33,749 nt of DNA from Bacteroidia bacterium. Lineage in GTDB: Bacteria > Bacteroidota > Bacteroidia > Flavobacteriales > Flavobacteriaceae. The stretch is from contig JAUIFC010000023.1 of assembly GCA_030429455.1 (NCBI GenBank), positions 1 through 33,749 of the forward strand, in the 5' to 3' direction. The notes below the pieces were generated by a model that was given only the letters and a program-made list of their open reading frames with translations, was not told the origin of the DNA and made no database searches. Shown here in pieces: positions 23,905-33,490 of this stretch (position 1 is the stretch's first letter; every line of letters starts with the position of its first letter). A program made the position numbers and the translations under genes.

Positions 23905-23930
23905 ATGATAAATAATTGAAAAAATATTTG

Positions 23931-24314
23931 ATGAGGATTGATGTAACCTGTGCGATTATTGAAAATAAGAGTCGCGTTTTAGTTGTTCAAAGAAGTAAAG
24001 AAATGAACTTACCTTTAAAGTGGGAATTTCCTGGTGGTAAAGTCGAAAAAGGTGAAAGTGAAGAAGAATGTATAGTACGTGAAATCAAAGAAGAGTTAAA
24101 TTTAGATATTAAAATCAGAAAAAGATTGAATTCTTCAACATTTGATTACCCCAATATTTCTATTAAACTTATTCCTTTTCTTGCTCAACAAACAGGTGGT
24201 CTATTAATGCTAAGCGAACATGTAAGATTTAAATATTTAGAAAAACAGGATTTATTAAATTTAGATTGGGCTGAAGCCGATATTCCAATTTTAAAAGAAT
24301 ACTTAGACTTATGA
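23931..24314 (+). CDS. Nudix hydrolase, MutT-like
   Basis: A 127-residue enzyme started at the ATG at 23931 (a TTG five codons earlier is possible). The Nudix box (consensus GX5EX7REUXEEXGU) is intact apart from the late Gly, replaced by Asn: GGKVEKGESEEECIVREIKE then ELNL, residues about 34-57. The motif WEFPGGK at 30-36 is typical of MutT/8-oxo-dGTP diphosphatases. It should hydrolyse a nucleoside diphosphate-X or modified (d)NTP. The stop overlaps the helicase start (ATGA), so the two are translationally coupled. That tie, rather than general housekeeping, suggests a role alongside the helicase. Confidence 0.88.
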   Translation: MRIDVTCAIIENKSRVLVVQRSKEMNLPLKWEFPGGKVEKGESEEECIVREIKEELNLDIKIRKRLNSSTFDYPNISIKLIPFLAQQTGGLLMLSEHVRFKYLEKQDLLNLDWAEADIPILKEYLDL

Positions 24315-25639
24315 ATCAGGGAATTTATGAAGAACTCGTAACACAATTGGTCTCCCAAAAAGTTAATGAGCTCAATAAGGAAAAATACTACATTAACAAA
24401 TCCAAGATTGATAAAGAAGAGGCATCTATCATTATATCAAGACATCTATCAAAAACCATTAAAGGTGCACTCGATTTACTAAAAGGAGCACAACAAATTG
24501 AACAACAGATAGAAATTGCAAACAAAATTATTCAGTTTCTTAAGGTTGAACTACAACAAAATGACTTTGATAAAGATTTAATTGAGAGTGAAGGTGAAAT
24601 TTTAAAGGCTGTTTTTTCAAAAATTGATGCTCATTTTTCAGATTTAGATTTACATCTAAAAGAAATCACACCATACACAAGGCTTACTCAAAGCGAATTA
24701 TTTACAGGAGGAAGTAATACAGGACTTTCCTTGGAAAGTGAGCTTAAAAAAGAGATACTTTCATCCGATAGGATTGATTTGCTCGTTTCATTTATCAAAT
24801 TCAAGGGTATCATAATTTTGGAGCCAGAGCTTAAAGAATTCACCGAAAGAGGTGGTCAATTAAGAGTAATTACTACAACTTACATGGGTGCTTCAGATTA
24901 CAAGGCCATTCAACTGCTTTCAAAGTTGGAGAATACTCAAGTTAAAATCTCATACAATACAGGTAACGAAAGATTACATGCAAAAGCCTATTTATTTTAT
25001 AGAAATACAGGTTTTCATACAGGATACATCGGTTCTTCAAATTTTTCTAGGTCAGCACTAACGGATGGCTTAGAATGGAATGTGAAAATTACGACAAAGG
25101 AAGTTAGTCATGTCATTGACAAATTTAAAAAGACTTTTGATTCTTATTGGAACAGTGATGACTTTGAAATTTTTGATGATAGTATCCATAAAATAAAACT
25201 TATTGAATCACTGAAAAAGGGTAAGATTACAACTAGTGGTGCTTTTAATCCCATGTCCTATTTTGATGTAAAGCCTTACCCATTTCAAAATCAAATTTTA
25301 GAAAAACTTGAAGTAGAACGGTATACGCATAATAGATACAGAAATCTGATTGTAGCGGCAACAGGAACCGGAAAAACAGTGATATCTGCTTTTGACTACA
25401 AAAATTTTAAAAAAGAAAACAAATCTGCCAAGCTACTTTTTCTGGCTCATCGAAAAGAGATTTTAGAACAAGCGCTATCTACATTTCAAGGAATTTTAAG
25501 AGATAATAATTTTGGAGAATTTTGGGTTGGTGGTAAAATACCAACAACATATGACTATGTTTTTGCTTCGATACAAACACTAAATAATAGACTTGACAAC
25601 CTCGAATTATCTAAAGACTTTTATGATTATAATTATTGA
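24311..25639 (+). CDS. PLD-nuclease/SF2 helicase (DUF3427 type), N-terminal part of a frameshifted gene
   Basis: 442 residues that make the first half of a single large protein. Residues 1-130 are helical. A phospholipase-D-like nuclease domain follows at about 130-285, with the HxK motif H223-A-K225 and downstream GSSN (241-244). The superfamily 2 helicase begins near 320, with Walker A AATGTGKT at 349-356 and motif Ia AHRKEILEQA. The frame ends at NLELSKDFYDYNY with a stop just where Walker B should be; the next frame continues with IIIDECHHL. One extra base near 25625-25639 accounts for this. Joined, the product would be about 1050 residues, as expected for this family. It overlaps the Nudix gene by 4 bases. 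Confidence 0.82.
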   Translation: MNQGIYEELVTQLVSQKVNELNKEKYYINKSKIDKEEASIIISRHLSKTIKGALDLLKGAQQIEQQIEIANKIIQFLKVELQQNDFDKDLIESEGEILKAVFSKIDAHFSDLDLHLKEITPYTRLTQSELFTGGSNTGLSLESELKKEILSSDRIDLLVSFIKFKGIIILEPELKEFTERGGQLRVITTTYMGASDYKAIQLLSKLENTQVKISYNTGNERLHAKAYLFYRNTGFHTGYIGSSNFSRSALTDGLEWNVKITTKEVSHVIDKFKKTFDSYWNSDDFEIFDDSIHKIKLIESLKKGKITTSGAFNPMSYFDVKPYPFQNQILEKLEVERYTHNRYRNLIVAATGTGKTVISAFDYKNFKKENKSAKLLFLAHRKEILEQALSTFQGILRDNNFGEFWVGGKIPTTYDYVFASIQTLNNRLDNLELSKDFYDYNY

Positions 25640-27464
25640 TGAATGTCATCATCTTACTGCCTCATCATATAGAGGAATTATTAACTATTTTAATCCTAAA
25701 GTATTATTAGGTTTAACAGCCACGCCAGAAAGAATGGATGGCGGCGATATTAAAGAAGATTTTCACAACAGAATTGCTGCAGAAATAAGATTGCCAGAAG
25801 CACTAAACAGAAAATTGTTATGCCCATTCCAGTATTTTGGTGTTACTGATAGTGTGGATTTAACTCATGTAGGTTGGGATAAAGGCCGCTATATACCAAG
25901 CGAGTTAAGTAATGTTTATACAGGTAATGACAGACGTGTAGGCGAAATAATTTCTACTCTTGATAAGTATACTAAAGATTACAATGATGTAAGAACTATT
26001 GGATTTTGTGTAACTATTGAGCATGCAAGATATATGGCAGAAAAATTCTCTATGGCCGGCTTTAAAGCTGATTATTTAGCAAGTACAAACGCCGAAAACA
26101 GGTATACACTTAGAAATCAACTTCAGAAAAAAGAAATCAATTATTTATTTGTTGTTGATATTTTTAATGAAGGAATTGACATTCCAGAAATAGATACAGT
26201 TCTATTTTTAAGACCAACAGAAAGTTTGACAATTTTCTTGCAGCAACTAGGAAGAGGTTTGCGATTGTCAGAAGGGAAAGATTGTTTGACTGTTCTAGAT
26301 TTTGTTGGAAATGCAAGACCCGAGTACAATTTTGAAAGTAAATTTAGAGCATTAATTGGTAAAACTTCAACTCCTGTAAAAAAAGAAGTTGAAGATAATT
26401 TTCCTCATTTACCACTAGGTTGTTCAATAGTTCTAGAGAAAAAGGCAAAGGAGGTGATACATTCCAATATCATTGCAGCCACATCACTAAATAAAAATCA
26501 GCTCATTCAAAAAGTTCAATCATTTCAACACCAAACAACACTGCCTCTTAATCTTAGAAACTTCATTGATTTTTTCGACTTTCCCTTGCAACTGATTTAC
26601 AAAAAAACGAGAAAATTTGGATGGAAAAGGTTATGCCAAATGGCAAAGATCATAGATGATTTTACAGTTGATAATGAAAATCAAATTTTATCAGCGATAA
26701 AAAACAAGTGGCTTTCGACTGCTTCAAGCAGTTATTTTAGTTTCATTTTAAAACTAGCAAAGAAAGATTTCAAAATAAAAATTGCAGAAATGTCAGAAAT
26801 TGAACGTTCTATGGCATTAATGTTACATTATGATGTATGGCAATCAGCCGGAGGTTTTAAGGCCTTAGAAGATTCAATTCAGCAAATTGGGAAAAATGAC
26901 GCTTTGGTTCAGGAAATCATTGAGCTGATGGAAATCTTAGTGGATAGGATTGATTTTAAAGAAGTTGATATTGACTTACCTTATCAACAGCCTTTAAAAT
27001 TACATGCACGTTATACGAGAGACCAAATTCTTGTTGCATTTGGATTGAGCAGTTTTGACAAGAAATCTTCAAACAGAGAAGGTGTTGCCCAAAATTCTGA
27101 ACTCAATACTGAGTTGCTTTTTATAAATCTGATGAAATCTGAGGAGAATTTTTCGCCTACAACCATGTATGATGATTATGCCGTAAACGAACGTTTATTC
27201 CATTGGCAAAGTCAAAACTCTGCAGGGCCAGAAACGCCTAAAGGAAAATCATACATTACACACAAACGAAAGAATAAGAAAATTTTACTTTTTGTTAGAG
27301 AAAAAGCAAATGATGAGTTTGGAAATACCATGGGTTATGTCTTTATTGGAGAAGGTTCAATAAATAATTATTATGGTTCTAAACCAATGAGTATTGAATG
27401 GAATTTAAAAGAGCCAATGCCACATTATTTATGGAAAGATGCAGCAAAGTTGAGAGTTGGTTAA
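25593..27464 (+). CDS. PLD-nuclease/SF2 helicase (DUF3427 type), C-terminal part of a frameshifted gene
   Basis: The frame is open from a TTG at 25593, but homology starts at about 25627 with Walker B (IIIDECHHL). It then has motif III GLTATPERMDG, the second RecA domain with VDIFNEGIDIPEIDTV and motif VI QQLGRGLRLSEGKD, and a long C-terminal region. The last 150 residues (from about LHARYTRDQILVAFG to the end) match my recollection of the DUF3427 domain. The TTG start is not convincing, so this half is probably not made alone. Without Walker A the fragment cannot hydrolyse ATP. If the frameshift is real the helicase is dead in this strain; if it is a sequencing error the operon is intact. 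Confidence 0.8.
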   Translation: MTTSNYLKTFMIIIIDECHHLTASSYRGIINYFNPKVLLGLTATPERMDGGDIKEDFHNRIAAEIRLPEALNRKLLCPFQYFGVTDSVDLTHVGWDKGRYIPSELSNVYTGNDRRVGEIISTLDKYTKDYNDVRTIGFCVTIEHARYMAEKFSMAGFKADYLASTNAENRYTLRNQLQKKEINYLFVVDIFNEGIDIPEIDTVLFLRPTESLTIFLQQLGRGLRLSEGKDCLTVLDFVGNARPEYNFESKFRALIGKTSTPVKKEVEDNFPHLPLGCSIVLEKKAKEVIHSNIIAATSLNKNQLIQKVQSFQHQTTLPLNLRNFIDFFDFPLQLIYKKTRKFGWKRLCQMAKIIDDFTVDNENQILSAIKNKWLSTASSSYFSFILKLAKKDFKIKIAEMSEIERSMALMLHYDVWQSAGGFKALEDSIQQIGKNDALVQEIIELMEILVDRIDFKEVDIDLPYQQPLKLHARYTRDQILVAFGLSSFDKKSSNREGVAQNSELNTELLFINLMKSEENFSPTTMYDDYAVNERLFHWQSQNSAGPETPKGKSYITHKRKNKKILLFVREKANDEFGNTMGYVFIGEGSINNYYGSKPMSIEWNLKEPMPHYLWKDAAKLRVG

Positions 27465-27546
27465 TTCTTTGTTTTGAAATTAATTAAACTATTTGAGACT
27501 TATATATGCTTTTTAAACAAGTTAACTCACAAACCTTTCAAAACCC

Positions 27547-29676
27547 TTACCTTTTCAACCCCACCTGCTTCTCAATCCCCAACCGTTTCATCGTAGCAAA
27601 CAAGGTTTTGTCTTTCATGTCCAAAATTCGGGCGGCGCCTTTTGGACCGCTAACGCGCCAGTTGGTATGGTCTAGAACTTTTATGATATGATTGCGTTGT
27701 GCGGTTTCAAAAGATTCTAAATCCTCAGTGGTCAATTCGACTTTTGTTTTTGGTAGCCATGTGCCAGGATTTAAGGTGGAGCCTTGCTCTATGATGACCG
27801 CACGTTCAATCAGGTTTTCCAATTCTCTAATGTTTCCTGGAAAATTATATGCAGATAAAATGGCTATGGTTTTTTTAGATAAACGTTTAAAGTGTTTCCC
27901 TGCTTTAGCCGAGTACTTTTCTAAAAAGAATTGTGCCAACAATGGAATATCCGTTTTTCGCTCTCTCAAAGGAATATTGTGAATCGGAAAAACATTGAGT
28001 CGGTAGTATAAATCTTCCCTGAACTTGCCATTTTTCACCATGAGTTCTAAATCTCTGTTTGTAGCCGCAATCACACGAACATCGACTTTAGTCGTTTTTG
28101 TCGAACCGAGTTGGTCAAATTCACCTTCCTGTAAAACACGTAATAGTTTGGCTTGAAGCTCAATAGGGACTTCTCCGATTTCATCTAAAAAAATAGTGCC
28201 ACCGTCAGCTAGACTAAATTTCCCCACTTTATCTGCTATTGCACCAGTAAAAGCTCCTTTTTTATGCCCAAACAACTCGCTTTCAATGAGTTCTTTGGGC
28301 AATGTAGCGCAATTTACTTTTATAAGTGGCCTTTCGTTTCTCCTACTATTTTTATGTACAGCACTTGCTAAAAGTTCTTTTCCTGTACCGGATTCTCCCG
28401 TAATTAAAACCGTGGCATCTGTTACGGCGACCTGAGTCACTTGTTCTAAAACTCTTCTGTATTCCTCACTTTGACAGATGATATTGTCTAAGTTAATACT
28501 ACTGCTTATTTCTTCCCGAAGGTATTGGTTGTCTATTTCCAATTCGTTTTTAAGTTCGGATAATTCATACAGTGCAGCTTTTAGTTGTTCTTCGTTGTTT
28601 TTAAATAAGGTAACATCTCTAACGACTGCGCAATTAAAGTCCTCATTTTTGTACACCAGATGGTTAGCAATAATATCTGCCGTAAAAGAGCTGCCATTTT
28701 TTTTCAATATGCGCCATTCTAAGTGAACTACCTCTTTCTCTTTAATGTCATCAAAATGATCATACCACCATTCTTTTGTGATGTTAGTATCTAAATCATA
28801 AATCCAAAAACTGTCTAATTCTTTTTTGGAAAAACCAAGTGTTTTTATTACTGAATCACTGTAATACACCAATTTTCCTTCTCGATTATAAATGTAAAAT
28901 AAGTCTTTAGCATTGTCGATTATATTTTTAAAAAATTCAAGACGTTGATTTTTTTCTACTTCTTCTGTAACTTCTTGATACGTCCCAACGAGTTTATATA
29001 TTTTATCTCTTTTTATTATCGGATTTCCTATGCAACGTATATATCGCTTTTGCTTGTCTTTGTCTTGGGGTTTAAGTGCTAAAATTTCATCATAGGATTC
29101 ACCTTTACGCATTGCATTGACGATTAGTTTTTTAAGATATTCTGAATCTTCAAACCGATGTACCATTTTCATGGGTATAAATTCGGACTTATCCTCTAAA
29201 CTAAAGATTTTAAAAGCTTGCTCGGTAGCTATAATAGTTCCATCTTGTAAATCAAGTTCCCATCCACCGGCATTAGTGAGTTGTTGGGAATGGTTTAGTA
29301 GGCTTCGGTAAAACGTAGATTGAGAAATATCATTGACTAGTGCACAGATTACTTTTTTTCCATTATTTGAGAAAAATTGAGCAAAAACTTCTACATCGTA
29401 ATAATTGCCACTTTTTGTTTGGTGTACAGATTTAAAATTAGAATAGCCCTTTTTTTCTACTTCTTCCCAATGTGATTTCCAGGTGTCTGCAGTAGTAATA
29501 GGGTTAATATCAAAAACACTTAACCTTTCTATTTCAGTTGAACTATAACCTAATTTATCACTGAACTTTTTATTACCATAAATCAACTTTCCCTCTTTAT
29601 CCAACCACATGATTTCGTAAGGTAAGTGCTTGATATTCCAATCTTTTATTTCGCTAAAGTAATCATTATTAGCCAT
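27547..29676 (-). CDS. Sigma-54-dependent activator with three PAS domains
   Basis: 709 residues. PAS/PAC sensor domains lie at about 10-118, 125-245 and 246-360, followed by a coiled coil (365-395). The AAA+ sigma-54 interaction domain (398-635) has Walker A GESGTGKE (427-434), the sigma-54 contact loop GAFTGA (474-479) and Walker [11 protein letters not shown] (492-501). A Fis-type helix-turn-helix ends the protein (about 660-705). No signal peptide or membrane helix is seen, so it senses a cytoplasmic ligand or redox state. It is divergent from the pirin operon, the natural target. The helicase gene converges on it from the other side. Confidence 0.92.
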   Translation of the reverse strand: MANNDYFSEIKDWNIKHLPYEIMWLDKEGKLIYGNKKFSDKLGYSSTEIERLSVFDINPITTADTWKSHWEEVEKKGYSNFKSVHQTKSGNYYDVEVFAQFFSNNGKKVICALVNDISQSTFYRSLLNHSQQLTNAGGWELDLQDGTIIATEQAFKIFSLEDKSEFIPMKMVHRFEDSEYLKKLIVNAMRKGESYDEILALKPQDKDKQKRYIRCIGNPIIKRDKIYKLVGTYQEVTEEVEKNQRLEFFKNIIDNAKDLFYIYNREGKLVYYSDSVIKTLGFSKKELDSFWIYDLDTNITKEWWYDHFDDIKEKEVVHLEWRILKKNGSSFTADIIANHLVYKNEDFNCAVVRDVTLFKNNEEQLKAALYELSELKNELEIDNQYLREEISSSINLDNIICQSEEYRRVLEQVTQVAVTDATVLITGESGTGKELLASAVHKNSRRNERPLIKVNCATLPKELIESELFGHKKGAFTGAIADKVGKFSLADGGTIFLDEIGEVPIELQAKLLRVLQEGEFDQLGSTKTTKVDVRVIAATNRDLELMVKNGKFREDLYYRLNVFPIHNIPLRERKTDIPLLAQFFLEKYSAKAGKHFKRLSKKTIAILSAYNFPGNIRELENLIERAVIIEQGSTLNPGTWLPKTKVELTTEDLESFETAQRNHIIKVLDHTNWRVSGPKGAARILDMKDKTLFATMKRLGIEKQVGLKR

Positions 29677-29760
29677 AGGAATTACATCTAAATTGAAATG
29701 TAAAAATAAAACTAAAATTTCTTATATAATAGAAGATTCTATAAAAAGGGAAATATTTAA

Positions 29761-29821
29761 ATCAGCGATATTGATGTAAATATATGTATATCAGCGTGTT
29801 GTGTTTTTGGCATAGAATTGG
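29761..29821 (+). promoter_or_regulatory. Possible sigma-54 control region of the pirin operon
   Basis: TTGGCATAGAATTGG at 29807-29821 resembles a -24/-12 sigma-54 promoter (TGGCAC-N5-TTGC), but the spacing is one base short and the -12 GC is GG. Two direct copies of ATCAGCG (29761-29767 and 29790-29796) are 29 bases apart, close to three helical turns, and could bind the divergent activator. Evidence is weak. Confidence 0.3.
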
Positions 29822-29848
29822 ACTAATAGAAGTGAAAAATAAGTCATA

Positions 29849-30724
29849 ATGAAAAGAAAGGATTTTGTAAAGAGTATTTCAATAGGAGGACTGGTATCAG
29901 TAGTAGGAGCAAAAACTAAACTATTCGAATCTGGTAACAAAATTCAAGAAAATGAAGAAACAATAAAACAAGTAGGATTTAATCACATAAACGTTATGGA
30001 AACAAAAACAGAAACAACAGTATTACACAAAGCAGAAACAAGAGGAAACGCTAACCACGGCTGGTTACACTCTAGACACTCATTCAGTTTTGCGAATTAC
30101 TATAACCCAGACCGAATGAATTTTGGACTACTACGTGTCTTAAACGACGATATCGTGTCAGAAGCCCAAGGCTTTGGAACACATCCACACAGAGATATGG
30201 AAATCATTTCTATTCCCTTAGAAGGAGATTTGGAGCACAAAGACAGCATGGGAACGTCTGCCATCATCAAACAAGGTGACATCCAAGTGATGAGCGCAGG
30301 AACAGGTATCATGCATTCAGAATATAATGCTAACAAAGACAAGCCTGTAAAATTTCTTCAAATCTGGGTCTTCCCAAATAAAAAAAGTGTGGAACCTCGA
30401 TACGATCAAATCACTTTAGATACATCAGATAGAAAGAATAAATTGCAACAAGTTTTGTCGCCAAATCCAGAAGATGCTGGCGTTTGGGTTCATCAAAATG
30501 CCTGGTTTAATATGACATCTTTGGATGAAGGTAAATCTTTAGAATACAAATTGAATGACCCAAAGAATAATGGAGTGTATGCTTTTGTCATCGAAGGGGA
30601 TGTGACTATAAACGGTCAGGCACTTCATAAAAGAGATGGTTTTGGACTATGGGATTTAGAAGCTTTAGACATCAAAGCAGACACCAACACCGAACTTTTA
30701 TTGATGGAAGTTCCCATGAATTAA
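29849..30724 (+). CDS. Pirin-family protein with an N-terminal leader
   Basis: A 291-residue bicupin of the pirin/YhhW (quercetin 2,3-dioxygenase-like) family. The metal ligands are visible: H112 and H114 in THPHRDME, and H156 and E158 in IMHSEYN. Canonical pirins of this group begin near METKTETTVLHKAETRG, here residue 50 (base 29996), so about 49 extra residues precede the fold. They start MKRKDFVKSISIGGLVSVVG, similar to Bacteroidota Tat-like leaders but with KRK in place of RR. It may be exported with the two following hydrolases, or the real start may be at 29996. Intracellular pirins act on flavonoid-like compounds or as redox regulators. Confidence 0.85.
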   Translation: MKRKDFVKSISIGGLVSVVGAKTKLFESGNKIQENEETIKQVGFNHINVMETKTETTVLHKAETRGNANHGWLHSRHSFSFANYYNPDRMNFGLLRVLNDDIVSEAQGFGTHPHRDMEIISIPLEGDLEHKDSMGTSAIIKQGDIQVMSAGTGIMHSEYNANKDKPVKFLQIWVFPNKKSVEPRYDQITLDTSDRKNKLQQVLSPNPEDAGVWVHQNAWFNMTSLDEGKSLEYKLNDPKNNGVYAFVIEGDVTINGQALHKRDGFGLWDLEALDIKADTNTELLLMEVPMN

Positions 30725-30786
30725 TTGAATACATATAAATCGTAATAATTAAAGTTTAACCGCCCTAGGGCACAATTAAAAAAAAA

Positions 30787-31563
30787 ATGAAAAATTTAAA
30801 ATTAACACTTGTAGCACTTTTAATCTCAACAGTAGCATTTGCACAATGGGACATGTACAATCCAAATCCAAATAATGATCCTGCCAATGCCGCGGAGCAA
30901 TTATTAAACCCTACAAACCATACATTATTGATGATTGATCATCAAAGTCAAATGGCGTTCGCAGTAGAATCTCAACCGATAGAAGAATTAAGAAACAATG
31001 TAGGATTATTATCTGCTTCTGCAAAACTTTACAATGTGCCAACAATTATTACAACCGTTGCAGAGAAGTCTTTTTCTGGCCCAGTGTTCCCGGAAATTAG
31101 AGAACATTTTCCTAACAGTGATGAGTATATTGACCGTTCAACAATGAATTCATGGGAAGACAAAAGAATCGTTGAAGCAGTGAAGAAGACAGGAAAGAAA
31201 AAATTATTAATTGCCGGTCTTTGGACTGAAGTATGTACACTTTCGGCAGCTTTGTCAGCTTTAGAAGATGGGTATGATGTTTACGTTGTAGTAGACGCTA
31301 ACGGAGGCACTTCACAAGAAGCGCATGACATGGCTATTACAAGAATGATCCAGGCAGGTGTAAAACCAGTCACTTCTCTTCAATACTTATTAGAAATCCA
31401 CAGAGACTGGGCAAGAAGCGATAACTATAACGAGGTAGTTAAGATTTCTAAAAAATATGGTGGAGCTTATGGCTTAGGTATCGATTACATCAAAACAATG
31501 TCTAAGTGGATGACAGGTGAAGAAGCTAGTGAAGCTAAAGGTCACCCAAAAAAGAAAAAGTAA
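30787..31563 (+). CDS. YcaC-like cysteine hydrolase (isochorismatase fold), exported
   Basis: A 258-residue protein with a signal peptide (MKNLKLTLVALLISTVAFAQ). The remainder aligns well with E. coli YcaC: nucleophile Cys150 in LIAGLWTEVC, the D51 base in LLMIDHQSQMAF, DEYIDRSTMNSWED, SALEDGYDVYVV and LEIHRDWARS. The fold hydrolyses small amides or related bonds. YcaC itself is cytoplasmic and its substrate is unknown; export to the periplasm is the unusual feature here. A Lys-rich C-terminal tail (KGHPKKKK) follows the domain. It lies 62 bases after the pirin gene, with a small GC hairpin (GCCCTAGGGC) between, and a longer hairpin separates it from the amidohydrolase gene. Confidence 0.87.
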   Translation: MKNLKLTLVALLISTVAFAQWDMYNPNPNNDPANAAEQLLNPTNHTLLMIDHQSQMAFAVESQPIEELRNNVGLLSASAKLYNVPTIITTVAEKSFSGPVFPEIREHFPNSDEYIDRSTMNSWEDKRIVEAVKKTGKKKLLIAGLWTEVCTLSAALSALEDGYDVYVVVDANGGTSQEAHDMAITRMIQAGVKPVTSLQYLLEIHRDWARSDNYNEVVKISKKYGGAYGLGIDYIKTMSKWMTGEEASEAKGHPKKKK

Positions 31564-31575
31564 TTTTAAATTGAT

Positions 31576-31608
31576 GGTGCTTTGTAAAGACTTATTCTAC
31601 AAAGCACC
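31576..31608 (+). terminator. Strong hairpin between the YcaC-like and amidohydrolase genes
   Basis: GGTGCTTTGTA (31576-31586) pairs perfectly with TACAAAGCACC (31598-31608) around an 11-base loop. There is no proper T run after it, so it may be a partial terminator or an mRNA-stability element inside the operon. Confidence 0.5.
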
Positions 31609-31655
31609 TCAATATTTTGTAACTGTATTAAACAACACCTAATCCTAAAAATATC

Positions 31656-33488
31656 ATGAGTAAAAAAAATAAAAATTTTCACCGTAGAGACTTCTTAAAA
31701 GGGTCTTTAGCATTCGGTGCTTCAACCTTAATAATGAATTCGGCAGTAGGTAGAACGCTATCGCTTTTAGAAGGCCCAGCTGATCTTGTTGTTAGAAATG
31801 CCAAAGTCACCACTATAAACCCGAATATGCCTACAGCAGAAGCTTTTGCCGTAAAGAATGGTATGTTTTACAGAGTAGGTTCTAATAATTCAGTTTCAGA
31901 TTTAATAGGTAGACGAACTAAAGTAATCGATGCCACAAAACATCGCGTTATACCGGGATTGAACGATTCGCATACACATGGTGTTAGAGAAGGTCTTCAT
32001 TACGGACTAGAGCTCCGATGGGATTGGGTAGATTCTGTTGAGGAAGCCTTAGCCATGTTAGCAGAAGAAGTAAAGCATACACCAAAAGGCCAATGGATAA
32101 GAGTAGTTGGAGGATTCTCATGGGAGCAATTCCGTGAAAAACGCATGCCAACACTAGAAGAAATTAATAAAGTTGCACCCGATCATCCGGTATATATTTT
32201 CTATTTGTATGCCTATGGTATGCTTAACAAAAAAGCGATTGAAGTTCTTAACTATGACAATGAGCCTATCGATTTATACCATAAAGGGCGCATTGAAAAA
32301 GACCGAATGGGAAGAGCATCTGGTATTATTACGGCTGCGCCTTCTGGTTTAATTATGTACAAGACTTTAACTAAGTTACCTAAAAAATCTAGAGAACAAC
32401 AAATTCTTGGAACCCGTCATTTCATGAATGAAATGAATGCTCTTGGATTAACTTCCATCTCAGATGCTGGTGGCGGCGGGATGGTATATCCAGATGCCTA
32501 TGACGTAGTACAAGAAGTTAATAAACGTGGGCAATCTACGGTAAGAGTTGGTGTGCATACTTTCCCACAAGTTGGTGGACAAGAATACAACGATTACAAG
32601 CGATGGACCAAAATGGTAAAACCTGGTGATGGTGACGATATGTACCGTTTTATTGGTGGTGGAGAAAACATTTGTTGGGCTGCTTACGATTATGAAATTT
32701 TTGCTCAGGAACGTCCAAACTTAGATCGCGATGTTCGTGAAAAAGCACTTCCTATATATAAACTTTTAGCTGAAAATAACTGGCCATGGAGACAGCACAT
32801 GACTTACAACGAATCTGCAGAGATTCTCTTAGATATGTATGAAGAAGTGGCTGCAGCTAGTGATGGCAAATTACCTAAAGGGACTACAATTGATCATGGA
32901 GAAACCTTTTCTGAAAGAACTTTAGAACGTATAGCCAATCTTGGTTTAGGTATAGCGGTACAAAATAGAATCGCTTATCAGGCCGAAGACTTTGTAAAAC
33001 GATATGGTAAAGTAGCTTTAGAGCAAACACCACCAATCCGAAAAATGTTACAGATGGGTATTCCTGTAGGTGGCGGAACCGATGCGACTCGTGTAAGTTC
33101 TTATAATCCATGGTATTCTATACATTGGATGGCTACAGGACAGTCTCGTGGCGGAAGACAGATGTATGGAGAGAGTAATATTCTTACCAGAGAAGAAGCC
33201 ATTAAACTTTGGACGACTGGATCAGCATGGTTTACAGGTGATACTGGTCGAAAAGGTGCAATACAAGAAGGGCAATTGGCAGATTTTACCATCTTAAATC
33301 AGGATGTCATGCAAGTGCCTGATGCCTTAATTGCACGAACGCATTCAAAGCTAACATCATTAAGTGGTAATGTGGTGCATGCGTATGGAGATTTTGAAAA
33401 ATTTGCGCCAAAAGCTTTACCAGATGTAGCACCAGACTGGTCACCGCTATATCGAACAGGAGACTTTAGAAAACTATATTTAGGGTAA
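31656..33488 (+). CDS. Tat-exported amidohydrolase, YtcJ-like
   Basis: A 610-residue protein with a twin-arginine leader (HRRDFLKGSLAFGAS, R10-R11). The amidohydrolase-3 domain starts with DLVVRNAKVTTINPNMPTAEAF (split as DLVVRNAKV, TTINPNMPT). It has the first metal site HSHTHG near residue 107 (GLNDSHTHGV) and a late VGGGTDATR motif near residue 477 that supplies the catalytic Asp. The C-terminal ADFTILNQDV is typical of the family's beta-sandwich. YtcJ-like enzymes hydrolyse N-substituted formamides or similar amides; the substrate is unknown. It follows the exported YcaC-like hydrolase by 92 bases. Tat export suggests that it folds with its metal before transport. Confidence 0.88.
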   Translation: MSKKNKNFHRRDFLKGSLAFGASTLIMNSAVGRTLSLLEGPADLVVRNAKVTTINPNMPTAEAFAVKNGMFYRVGSNNSVSDLIGRRTKVIDATKHRVIPGLNDSHTHGVREGLHYGLELRWDWVDSVEEALAMLAEEVKHTPKGQWIRVVGGFSWEQFREKRMPTLEEINKVAPDHPVYIFYLYAYGMLNKKAIEVLNYDNEPIDLYHKGRIEKDRMGRASGIITAAPSGLIMYKTLTKLPKKSREQQILGTRHFMNEMNALGLTSISDAGGGGMVYPDAYDVVQEVNKRGQSTVRVGVHTFPQVGGQEYNDYKRWTKMVKPGDGDDMYRFIGGGENICWAAYDYEIFAQERPNLDRDVREKALPIYKLLAENNWPWRQHMTYNESAEILLDMYEEVAAASDGKLPKGTTIDHGETFSERTLERIANLGLGIAVQNRIAYQAEDFVKRYGKVALEQTPPIRKMLQMGIPVGGGTDATRVSSYNPWYSIHWMATGQSRGGRQMYGESNILTREEAIKLWTTGSAWFTGDTGRKGAIQEGQLADFTILNQDVMQVPDALIARTHSKLTSLSGNVVHAYGDFEKFAPKALPDVAPDWSPLYRTGDFRKLYLG

Positions 33489-33490
33489 AT

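Noticed and set aside
25590-25650. Programmed ribosomal frameshift in the helicase gene
   Set aside because: No X-XXY-YYZ slippery site or stimulatory structure is visible, and the family is normally one frame; decay or sequencing error is likelier.
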